From: an uncultured Candidatus Saccharibacteria bacterium
Lineage (GTDB): Bacteria; Patescibacteriota; Saccharimonadia; Saccharimonadales; Saccharimonadaceae
Assembly: GCA_948571325.1 (NCBI GenBank)
Contig: CAOZKB010000003.1
Location: forward strand, 1 to 27,552
Length of the DNA stretch: 27,552 bases
Direction: 5' to 3'
Positions 21,390-27,552 of this stretch are shown here, piece after piece (positions within the stretch are counted from its first letter, which is position 1; every line of letters begins with the position of its first letter). The translations under genes were made by a program, and so were the position numbers. Under the pieces are notes generated by a model. That model saw only the letters and a program-made list of their open reading frames with translations, ran no database searches and was not told where the DNA came from.

Positions 21390-22481
21390 ATGAGCAAAAA
21401 ACATCGCAAGATTACCACGCAGACCACCAAATCTAATTCTCATCAACCTACCGATATTCAACCCCAAGAAGAAAAACAGCAATCCTCTGAATCTTCAACC
21501 AAGCAACCTTTCCTCTCCATCCTCGTCCCCATCTACAACACTGAGAAATACCTTCGTCAGTGTCTTGATAGCTTAATTCATCAAACTCTCTCCGACTTAG
21601 AAATCATCTGTATTAACGACGGTTCCACCGATCATTCACTCGACATCATTAAAGAATACCAAGCCAAAGATCCCCGCATCATCCTTATCAACAAAGAAAA
21701 CACTGGCTACGGTGACAGTATGAACCAAGGCCTCAAAAAAGCCCAAGGTGAATACATCGGTATCCTCGAGCCAGACGATTGGATTGAGCTGAATGCTTAT
21801 GAGAAACTCTATCAGCTCGCTGAAGCGCGTCAACCTGACGTAGTAAAAGCTAACTATTTTACCGAAAAAAACGGCAAATCTACTAAAATCAGCGCTATTG
21901 ACCCTCAAGATTCCAATAAAATCCTCAACCCCCGTCAAAATCCTGAGCTTTTCCGCCTCGCCCCTACAATCTGGACGGCAATTTATCGCCGCAGTTTCCT
22001 CAAGAAAAACCGTATCGATTTTCTCCCTACTCCGGGGGCTTCTTATCAGGATACTGGTTTTAGTTTTAAGGTCTGGGCTGAAGCCGAGAGTGTGATTTTA
22101 ACCAGTGACGCTTTTGTGCATTATCGCTTAGATAATAATAATTCCTCCGTTAATAACCCTGGTAAAATGCAGTGCGTAGTTGATGAATATGTCGAAATTG
22201 AGACCTACCTCACTGAGCGCGGCCAATTTGCTGAACTTGGTTGTTTAATGAGTGTTACAAAATTCCGCAATTATCATTGGAATTTTCAGCGCCTTTCACC
22301 CGCTCTAGCTAAAGAATTCTACGCTACTATGCGTCATGAATTTCTTGCCGCCGCTGAAGAGGGAATTTTAGATCGCGCCTGCTTTAGCCGTTCCGAGTGG
22401 CTTGCCCTCCAGATGATCCTCAAACATCCTAAAATCGCCTATCATCTCCTCCGTCTTCGCGCTAAGCTTCGCCGTCAATAA
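21390..22481 (+). CDS. Glycosyltransferase family 2
   Basis: This is a 363-aa GT-A fold enzyme. After a polar 38-residue N-terminal extension come SILVPIYNTEKYLRQCLDSL, INDGSTD (75-81, nucleotide-sugar binding), the NTGYGDSMNQGL segment, and EPDDWIE (127-133), the DXD-type metal site (as PDD). GT2 enzymes move a sugar from a nucleotide donor; donor and acceptor are unknown. It lies just upstream of the Wzm/Wzt exporter and glf, so it likely builds the exported polysaccharide. No Shine-Dalgarno is seen before the ATG. The gene uses a separate promoter from the wzm operon 131 nt downstream. Confidence 0.92.
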   Translation: MSKKHRKITTQTTKSNSHQPTDIQPQEEKQQSSESSTKQPFLSILVPIYNTEKYLRQCLDSLIHQTLSDLEIICINDGSTDHSLDIIKEYQAKDPRIILINKENTGYGDSMNQGLKKAQGEYIGILEPDDWIELNAYEKLYQLAEARQPDVVKANYFTEKNGKSTKISAIDPQDSNKILNPRQNPELFRLAPTIWTAIYRRSFLKKNRIDFLPTPGASYQDTGFSFKVWAEAESVILTSDAFVHYRLDNNNSSVNNPGKMQCVVDEYVEIETYLTERGQFAELGCLMSVTKFRNYHWNFQRLSPALAKEFYATMRHEFLAAAEEGILDRACFSRSEWLALQMILKHPKIAYHLLRLRAKLRRQ

Positions 22482-22594
22482 CTTACCTTGGGATTTATTT
22501 GTATTGCTATTGTCATACATTTGCTATACAAATTACATACAATGTATATACAATTGCATTACAAAATCTTAAAATAGACATTCCTCTTCTCTTG

Positions 22595-22603
22595 TGCTAA
22601 AAT
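22595..22603 (+). promoter_or_regulatory. Promoter of the Wzm/Wzt operon
   Basis: TGCTAAAAT, extended -10, ending 9 nt before the ATG at 22613. The UTR would be about 2-3 nt, so the mRNA is nearly leaderless. Confidence 0.5.
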
Positions 22604-22612
22604 ATATACAGT

Positions 22613-23431
22613 ATGGGAGTACCAAATGTTTTATGTCGCAAGAATCGTATTTTGCTGGGCGAGCTAGTCAAAACCGACTTTCGCTTGCGCTACCAAGATT
22701 CTGTGTTAGGCTATCTCTGGGCAGTTTTACGCCCATTGCTAATGTTTACTATTTTATATATTGTTTTTGCCAAATTGCTGCGTTTTGGTGATGGTATTCC
22801 GCACTATCCAGTTTATCTTCTGACGGGTACCGTCCTCTGGAATTTCTTTACCGAGTGTACCGGACAGGGTATCCAGTCTATCGTCCAGCGTGGGGAACTT
22901 CTACGCAAAATTAGTTTTCCTAAATATATTGTTGTTGTTTCCGCTACGGCCACCGCTCTTATTAATTTTGCCATTAACCTTTGCGTAATTGTTGTTTTTG
23001 CGCTTATTAATGGCGTTACTCCTAGCTGGTCATGGCTCATGGTTATCCCGCTCATTCTCGAGCTCTATGCTTTTTCTCTAGGAATTTCATTTTTACTCGG
23101 TGCCTTGAATGTTAAATATCGCGACGTTACTTCAATTTGGGACGTTCTGATCCAAGCACTTTTTTACGCCGTGCCGATTATTTATCCTCTTGCGCTAGTG
23201 CTTAACTCTGGCTCCTACGGTAATTTTGCTGCTCAAATTATCCAATTAAATCCTATCGCGCAAGTTATCCAAGATGTTCGATATAATCTTATTACCGACA
23301 CTACGGTTACTACATGGCAACTTGTGCAGTTTCCACTCTGTCTCATTCCAATTGTATTAGTTTTAATCGTACTTACGTTTGCGGCACTCTTTTTCCGCCG
23401 ACGTTCGCGCCGTTTTGCGGAGGAAGTCTAA
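22613..23431 (+). CDS. wzm: ABC-2 type polysaccharide exporter permease (Wzm/TagG type)
   Basis: The 272-aa protein has six predicted membrane helices. The N-terminal LVKTDFRLRYQDSVLGYLWAVLRPLLMF is the family's amphipathic gate helix and first-helix signature. The region NVKYRDVTSIWDVLIQALFYAVPIIYPLALV and LNPIAQVIQDVRY in the last third are also typical. It forms the channel moving lipid-linked O-antigen- or teichoic-acid-like glycans across the membrane, together with the ATPase encoded 1 nt downstream. The gene begins an operon that continues through wzt, glf and a second GT2. Confidence 0.93.
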   Translation: MGVPNVLCRKNRILLGELVKTDFRLRYQDSVLGYLWAVLRPLLMFTILYIVFAKLLRFGDGIPHYPVYLLTGTVLWNFFTECTGQGIQSIVQRGELLRKISFPKYIVVVSATATALINFAINLCVIVVFALINGVTPSWSWLMVIPLILELYAFSLGISFLLGALNVKYRDVTSIWDVLIQALFYAVPIIYPLALVLNSGSYGNFAAQIIQLNPIAQVIQDVRYNLITDTTVTTWQLVQFPLCLIPIVLVLIVLTFAALFFRRRSRRFAEEV

Positions 23432-23432
23432 G

Positions 23433-24395
23433 ATGTCCAAGAATTCTAAAAAATCCCCAAACAACACTTCGCTTGGTCAATCTGTGAAAAACTCGTGGAA
23501 AACTCGTGGAAAACCAAGTTCAGAAAGTGGAAAAGTATCATCAAAAAGTGGAAAAAAATCGCCAACCAGTGCAAAACCTTCCCAAAACCGTGCAAAACCC
23601 GTGCAAAAACCCTCAGAACTTGTGCAAAACCATGTGGAAAAATCCAAACAGTCTTCTAAGCCAGCTCCTATTGCTATAAGAGTCACTAACTTACATAAAA
23701 GCTTCCGTCTCCCCACTGAGCGCGCCGCCGGACTCAAACAAGCCTTTTTCAACTGGCTTAAAGGTGTTAAAGGTTATACCGAGCAACAAGTTTTACGTGG
23801 TGTCGATCTTGAAGTCCATAAAGGCGAATTCGTTGGTATTGTTGGTCGTAATGGCTCCGGTAAATCTACTTTATTGAAGCTTCTTGCTCAAATTTACTAT
23901 CCCGAACAGGGAAATATCGAGGTCCACGGCACCCTAGTTCCATTCATTGAGCTTGGTGTTGGTTTTAACCCTGAACTTACTGGTCGCGAAAATGTTTACC
24001 TTAACGGTGCTTTGCTTGGTTTTTCTAACAAAGAAATGGATGCCATGTATGACGAAATCGTCCGTTTTGCCGAGCTCGAACCGTTTATGGATGCCAAACT
24101 TAAAAACTATTCCTCTGGTATGCAAGTTCGTCTAGCTTTTTCAATTGCTATTCGCGCCAAGGGTGATATTCTTATCCTTGATGAAGTCCTTGCGGTGGGC
24201 GACGCCGCCTTCCAGGAAAAATGCAATGATTACTTCGCCAGCCTTCACGGCAACCAAACCGTTATTCTTGTTACACACTCTATGGAAAACGTACGCAAAT
24301 TCTGCGACCGTGCGATCCTACTCGAAGATGGCAAAGTTAAAACCGAAGGTAATCCAGACGACGTTGCTCAAGCTTACGAAGATCTGTGGAAATAA
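23433..24395 (+). CDS. wzt: Polysaccharide ABC exporter ATPase (Wzt/TagH type) with basic N-terminal extension
   Basis: I use the ATG at 23433 (320 aa), with GGAGGAAG upstream; an in-frame ATG at 23379 lies inside wzm and is less likely. Residues 1-80 are an unusual Lys/Ser/Pro-rich extension with short repeats (AKP, SGK). The ATPase core follows: Walker A GRNGSGKST (138-146), signature YSSGMQVR (226-233), Walker B LILDE (247-251), and the H-loop in VTHSME. The protein ends with the nucleotide-binding domain, lacking the C-terminal glycan-binding domain of long Wzt proteins. That fits the TagH-short type, where chain length is not sensed through Wzt. Confidence 0.92.
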   Translation: MSKNSKKSPNNTSLGQSVKNSWKTRGKPSSESGKVSSKSGKKSPTSAKPSQNRAKPVQKPSELVQNHVEKSKQSSKPAPIAIRVTNLHKSFRLPTERAAGLKQAFFNWLKGVKGYTEQQVLRGVDLEVHKGEFVGIVGRNGSGKSTLLKLLAQIYYPEQGNIEVHGTLVPFIELGVGFNPELTGRENVYLNGALLGFSNKEMDAMYDEIVRFAELEPFMDAKLKNYSSGMQVRLAFSIAIRAKGDILILDEVLAVGDAAFQEKCNDYFASLHGNQTVILVTHSMENVRKFCDRAILLEDGKVKTEGNPDDVAQAYEDLWK

Positions 24396-24420
24396 TTTAA
24401 CTAGCGAGGAATTAGACTTA

Positions 24421-25809
24421 ATGAATAAAGACAATAGCAAAAACACCTCAGTGCGATCAAACAATCAAGCCTCAACTATGAATAACGTAGCCGCATCCCA
24501 GCCAGACGTCCTTATCGTCGGCGCTGGACTTTTTGGTCTCACTATGGCCGAACGCCTCGTACATAATAGCGGTAAAAAAGTTCTCCTTATTGACAAGCGC
24601 AATCATCTGGGTGGTAATTGCTATTCTGAGTTTGACGCAGAAACCGGCATCGAATGCCATAAATACGGCGCTCACCTTTTTCATACCTCTGATGAGCGGG
24701 TTTGGCAGTATGTTAACCGTTTTACCAAATTCACGAATTATGTTCACAAGGTATACACTACGCATAATGATGAAGTTTTTCCTTTACCAATCAACTTAAG
24801 TACTATTAACCAATTCTTCCATGCTGCTTATACTCCCGACGAAGCTAAGGTTAAGATTGCCGAGCAAGCCGCCAGCGCTCCAGCCGAGCCTCAAAACCTC
24901 GCCGAGCAGGGAATTTCGCTCATTGGTCAACCACTTTTCGACGCTTTTATCAAAAACTACACTACCAAACAGTGGCAGACTCCTGCCGAAGAACTTTCTC
25001 CAGACATCATTAAGCGTCTTCCGGTGCGTTATAATTACGATAACCGTTATTTTAATAATAAATACGAAGGTCTACCGGTTGACGGTTATGCTGCTTGGTT
25101 TGATAATATTGTCAAATCTTGCCAAAGTTCTCTCGAAATCCGCCTTGAAACCGATTATTTCACTGATCCTGCTATCCAAAAACTCCGCGCTGCAAAAATT
25201 CTCACAATTTTTACCGGCCCCATTGATCAGTTTTACCAATATCAATTTGGTGAACTCAAGTGGCGTAGCCTAGATTTACAAAAAGAGGTCCTTGATGTTA
25301 GTGATTTTCAGGGGTGTCCAGTAATGAATTACGCTGATTTAGAGCCAAAATACACCCGTATTCACGAGTTTAAACATTTTCACCCCGAACGTCAAAATAG
25401 TCAGCCAAGTAATAATCTCGATGATAGTAATAACTACAAAGATGCTCGTAGTGACGACTATAATGAGAATGATAACACTAATCATCATAACAGCGCGGAA
25501 ACCTCAAGTAATCTAATGTCGAGTCGGCAACCTTGGCTACGAGATGGACGAAATTATTACGCCGAAAATTCTGGTAAAAGCGTCATCGTCCGCGAATATA
25601 GCAAAACTTGGCATCGCGGCGAAGAACCCTACTACCCAGTCAACACCGCGGACGACCGTGAAAAGCTTGCGCAGTACCAAGCGTTGGGCCGGGCCGAGGC
25701 GAATGTTATTTTTGGTGGCCGCCTTGGTGAATATGCTTATTATGATATGGATAAAACCATCGCCTCGGCCCTCGCCTGCTATGACTCCCTAAAAACTAAA
25801 TTAAACTAA
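24421..25809 (+). CDS. glf: UDP-galactopyranose mutase (Glf) with Asn/Asp-rich insertion
   Basis: The 462-aa FAD enzyme converts UDP-galactopyranose to UDP-galactofuranose. The FAD-binding motif is VGAGLFGLTMAERL (about 33-46). KRNHLGGNCY, ECHKYGAHLFHT, FPLPINLSTINQFF, and EPYYPVNT with FGGRLGEYAYYDMD are family landmarks. Residues about 325-385 carry a low-complexity insertion rich in Asn, Asp and Ser between the conserved FKHFHPER and VIVREYS; standard Glf proteins join these with only a few residues. Start chosen at 24421, with GAGGAA upstream; the longer open frame from 24145 lies over wzt in another frame. Its presence implies a galactofuranose-containing glycan. Confidence 0.95.
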   Translation: MNKDNSKNTSVRSNNQASTMNNVAASQPDVLIVGAGLFGLTMAERLVHNSGKKVLLIDKRNHLGGNCYSEFDAETGIECHKYGAHLFHTSDERVWQYVNRFTKFTNYVHKVYTTHNDEVFPLPINLSTINQFFHAAYTPDEAKVKIAEQAASAPAEPQNLAEQGISLIGQPLFDAFIKNYTTKQWQTPAEELSPDIIKRLPVRYNYDNRYFNNKYEGLPVDGYAAWFDNIVKSCQSSLEIRLETDYFTDPAIQKLRAAKILTIFTGPIDQFYQYQFGELKWRSLDLQKEVLDVSDFQGCPVMNYADLEPKYTRIHEFKHFHPERQNSQPSNNLDDSNNYKDARSDDYNENDNTNHHNSAETSSNLMSSRQPWLRDGRNYYAENSGKSVIVREYSKTWHRGEEPYYPVNTADDREKLAQYQALGRAEANVIFGGRLGEYAYYDMDKTIASALACYDSLKTKLN

Positions 25810-25827
25810 CGTTTATTAGGTGGGAAA

Positions 25828-27006
25828 ATGACCGAATCGTCCAAACTGCATAATAATCGTACCACTCCAGAACATTCTTCTGGACTCGGTGATGTTGAGC
25901 CGCGCATCGCTGGTGCGCATCGCCTCTATCCTAAACCCCTTATCTCGGTAATTATCCCAGTTTATAATGTCGCCAAGGTTCTCGAACGCTGCGTGGAATC
26001 AATCAGAAATCAAACTTATCCTAATCTCGAAATTATTCTTGTGGATGACGGTTCTACTGATATGAGCGGTAAGTTTTGTGATGTTTTCGCCAAAAAAGAT
26101 TCCCGCATTAAAGTTATCCATCAGCCTAATCAAGGTCTTTCTGCAGCTCGTAACGCCGGCCTCGGTCTCGCAGTAGGGAAATACATTACTTTTGTTGATT
26201 CTGACGATACTGCGCATCCCGACCTTGTTACTACCTTATATCAACTCCTCCAAGACCATAAAACTCTTATGTCTATCGGCTCCTTTACCGAAGTTTATCC
26301 TAATGGCCGTCGCCAAAACTTCGCCAAGTCGCAGCCTTCGCCGCAGAATAATTCCGTCTTATCCACGGTTGAATGCCTTACGGCGATGCTTTGCGAAGAT
26401 AACTTCACAATGTCCGCTTGTAGTAAACTTTACGCCCGCGAACTTTTCCAGCATGTCCGCTTTCCCGTCGGTAAACTCCATGAAGATGTTGGCACCACCT
26501 ATAAACTAATCGAGCAATGCGACAAAATCACCGTTACGTCAATCTCTCTTTACGATTATTATCAAAATGACAACTCTATCATTCATCAAAATCTCACTAA
26601 ACGCAAGCTTGACCTGATTGAATTAACCGACCAAATGTGTGATGAACTCACCGCTAAATTTCTTACTCCAGACTCACGAAATCATACTTCTACGCCAGGC
26701 GATCTTACTAATTTATCTAACGCTATCAAAAAACGTCGTATGCACGCTAGATTTAGTATTCTCCGTCAAATGGTTATGGTAACACCAAAAGCTATGACAC
26801 CTATCCAAAACGGCCTCACTCCATCCGAATTTCGCAAAATTCGTCGTCGTACCATCCGCTATCTCCGCAAGCATAAAAATTACATTCTTAAAAATCCGCT
26901 TAGTACACGTCGCGACCTACTTGCTATGCGCTCCCTTCAATTTGGTCTGCCATTTTTCAAATTCGCTTGGCAAACCTATGTCAAAAATCGCCAAAAAATT
27001 TCATAA
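25828..27006 (+). CDS. Glycosyltransferase family 2
   Basis: The product is 392 aa. The GT-A core begins at about residue 38: ISVIIPVYNVAKVLERCVESI, LVDDGSTD (71-78), PNQGLSAARNAGL, and FVDSDD (122-127, metal-binding DXD). EDVGTTYKL, with a likely catalytic Asp, and YDYYQNDNSI further on are common in GT2 enzymes of surface polysaccharide clusters. The C-terminal ~100 residues are basic. AGGTGG before the ATG and an 18-nt gap after glf support co-transcription. It may transfer galactofuranose made by Glf, but the donor cannot be read from sequence alone. Confidence 0.93.
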   Translation: MTESSKLHNNRTTPEHSSGLGDVEPRIAGAHRLYPKPLISVIIPVYNVAKVLERCVESIRNQTYPNLEIILVDDGSTDMSGKFCDVFAKKDSRIKVIHQPNQGLSAARNAGLGLAVGKYITFVDSDDTAHPDLVTTLYQLLQDHKTLMSIGSFTEVYPNGRRQNFAKSQPSPQNNSVLSTVECLTAMLCEDNFTMSACSKLYARELFQHVRFPVGKLHEDVGTTYKLIEQCDKITVTSISLYDYYQNDNSIIHQNLTKRKLDLIELTDQMCDELTAKFLTPDSRNHTSTPGDLTNLSNAIKKRRMHARFSILRQMVMVTPKAMTPIQNGLTPSEFRKIRRRTIRYLRKHKNYILKNPLSTRRDLLAMRSLQFGLPFFKFAWQTYVKNRQKIS

Positions 27007-27029
27007 AAAGCTTGAGTTTATAAAAAACG

Positions 27030-27038
27030 TGCTATAAT
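27030..27038 (+). promoter_or_regulatory. Extended -10 promoter of leader RNA copy 3
   Basis: TGCTATAAT followed by TAAAAA, then the first base of the closing stem at 27045. The match with the 14423 promoter extends over TATAATTAAAA. Confidence 0.65.
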
Positions 27039-27044
27039 TAAAAA

Positions 27045-27205
27045 GCATAGTATTACAACAACACGCATATTTTTGGTATAGTATTTCTCTGTGCCTGCGA
27101 GTTATAGAAACTATAACTGGAAAATTTGGGTGCTTCGACACCAATTCAGTTGTGGTTTCACTGCTCGTGTTGGTAATACTATGCAATCGTCGTGGCACCC
27201 TTTTT
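27045..27205 (+). ncRNA. Structured RNA upstream of surface-protein gene (copy 3 of 3)
   Basis: GCATAGTATTAC (27045-27056) pairs perfectly with GTAATACTATGC (27173-27184). After a 2-nt bulge, CAACACG (27059-27065) pairs with CGTGTTG (27166-27172), making 19 bp in all. Immediately inside is the U5-loop element (27065-27081), as in the other copies. Further hairpins are AGTTATAG-AAA-CTATAACT (27100-27118) and a UUCG-capped stem near 27126-27143. GGGTGC (27128-27133) can pair with GCACCC (27195-27200) just before TTTTT, a terminator-like end. ATAGTATT recurs at 27078-27085 and could replace part of the closing stem. The surface gene starts 94 nt later. Confidence 0.68.
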
Positions 27206-27298
27206 GGTTTTGGAAAATAAAATCAGACCCGCTAAAACCAAATGACGCTCCTGCTACTCGACGATACATAAGTATTATTAACTTGGAGGCACCTCGCT

Positions 27299-27552
27299 AT
27301 GTATCATCCATCGAACCATTTACCTAATCATAAACTCAGTCACCTAGTTGTCTATGCCTCCCTGGCGGGTTTAGGGTTACTGAGTTTAGTTTTAGTCTTT
27401 CCGATTTGTATGACTTCTAGTCAAGCTTTAGTTCTTGACCATCAAGACCCTAAACCCGCCACCATCTCCCTCGCCTTAGAACCAGCTAGTGATATAGATA
27501 TTACGCCAAGTGGCGAGGGACAGTTTGGAGCGGTGAGCTCCAAACTGCAAGT
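27299..27552 (+). CDS. N-terminal part of a putative surface protein (3' end outside window)
   Basis: The first 84 codons are present. The ATG at 27299 has GGAGG 9 nt upstream. A His/Asn-rich N-terminus is followed by a hydrophobic helix (about residues 18-40), then a secreted segment that aligns with the surface protein at 14647: ISLALEPASDIDITPSGEGQFGAVSSKLQ against VSIAMTEPGSIDITPSGDGQFGAVSSKLQ (compared in two parts: EP-x-S, then IDITPSG-x-GQFGAVSSKLQ). It is therefore a paralogue, likely with a FISUMP domain further downstream. The preceding structured RNA and the shared coding hairpin reinforce the relationship. Confidence 0.82.
   Translation, partial: MYHPSNHLPNHKLSHLVVYASLAGLGLLSLVLVFPICMTSSQALVLDHQDPKPATISLALEPASDIDITPSGEGQFGAVSSKLQ
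27331..27388 (+). repeat. 10-bp inverted repeat in 5' part of surface-protein gene
   Basis: TAAACTCAGT (27331-27340) and ACTGAGTTTA (27379-27388) are exact reverse complements. They interleave with the repeat at 27363-27461. Confidence 0.8.
27363..27461 (+). repeat. 15-bp perfect inverted repeat across the membrane-segment codons
   Basis: TGGCGGGTTTAGGGT (27363-27377) and ACCCTAAACCCGCCA (27447-27461) are exact reverse complements, separated by 69 nt that encode the hydrophobic helix. Confidence 0.85.
27521..27547 (+). repeat. Perfect inverted repeat inside coding sequence (second copy)
   Basis: CAGTTTGGAGC and GCTCCAAACTG form 11-bp arms around GGTGA. It matches 14899-14925 except for one loop base. 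Confidence 0.9.

Noticed and set aside
23379..23432. Earlier ATG for wzt
   Set aside because: It lies inside wzm, whereas the ATG at 23433 has a good Shine-Dalgarno and follows the wzm stop by one base.
24145..24420. In-frame N-terminal extension of the glf reading frame
   Set aside because: It overlaps wzt in another frame and its translation does not resemble Glf. A GAGGAA ribosome-binding site precedes the ATG at 24421.
1..27552. CRISPR array, transposase or integrase gene
   Set aside because: No regularly spaced repeats and no recombinase or transposase motifs were seen on either strand. Mobility is inferred only from scars and duplicated modules.

Overview
The window looks like a chromosomal segment of a reduced-genome Patescibacteria (CPR) bacterium, most probably a Saccharibacteria (TM7). 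This rests on surface proteins with a Fibrobacter-succinogenes-major-paralogous (FISUMP) domain, tandem FemAB ligases, compact gene packing, strong extended -10 promoters (TGnTATAAT) and several apparently leaderless housekeeping genes. UGA is used as a normal stop (for example in the ATGA overlaps at 8241 and 10416), so this is not the UGA-recoding Gracilibacteria/Absconditabacteria code. The lineage call is an inference; no marker gene was compared.

Layout. 1-513: start of a surface-protein gene on the minus strand, cut by the window edge, with a structured leader RNA. 514-4347: dnaE. 4402-6569: a small membrane protein, a GalU-like nucleotidyltransferase and an HdeD/DUF308 membrane protein, all minus. 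6685-13029: a tightly overlapping minus-strand cell-envelope operon (MurF-like ligase, alpha/beta hydrolase, DegT-type aminotransferase, two FemAB ligases, cytidine deaminase). 13224-14258: an unknown plus-strand gene with its own promoter and leader. 14437-16443: a second structured RNA and a complete FISUMP surface protein. 16484-19663: prmC and prfA on the minus strand, separated by an unknown gene with two repeats resembling HNH-associated DNA-binding repeats. 19701-20200: tRNA-Val(CAC), flanked by tRNA fragments and an orphan C-terminal piece of a FISUMP gene, which looks like an integration or recombination scar. 20267-21115: an unknown membrane protein. 21390-27006: a plus-strand polysaccharide cluster (GT2, Wzm/Wzt ABC exporter, UDP-galactopyranose mutase, GT2), consistent with making and exporting a galactofuranose-containing glycan. 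27045-27552: a third structured RNA followed by a third surface-protein gene that runs off the edge.

The most interesting signal is that all three surface-protein genes are preceded by the same arrangement. It consists of an extended -10 promoter followed by an A-rich stretch, an RNA whose first nucleotides form a 12-19 bp closing stem with its 3' part, a small U5-loop hairpin directly inside that stem, a terminator-like end, and then the gene's RBS 45-95 nt further on. The closing stems pair nearly perfectly at all three loci but with different sequences, as expected of a conserved RNA structure. I do not recognise it as a known family. In addition, the two surface genes that extend far enough share a 32-nt block inside the coding sequence that forms an 11-12 bp hairpin and differs only in the loop.

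A second recurrent module is a near-identical promoter sequence (41/43 nt between 13067-13109 and 18538-18580, with weaker copies at 6628 and 21249) placed in front of three unrelated unknown genes. Each of those genes has a ~100-130 nt leader containing terminator-like hairpins.
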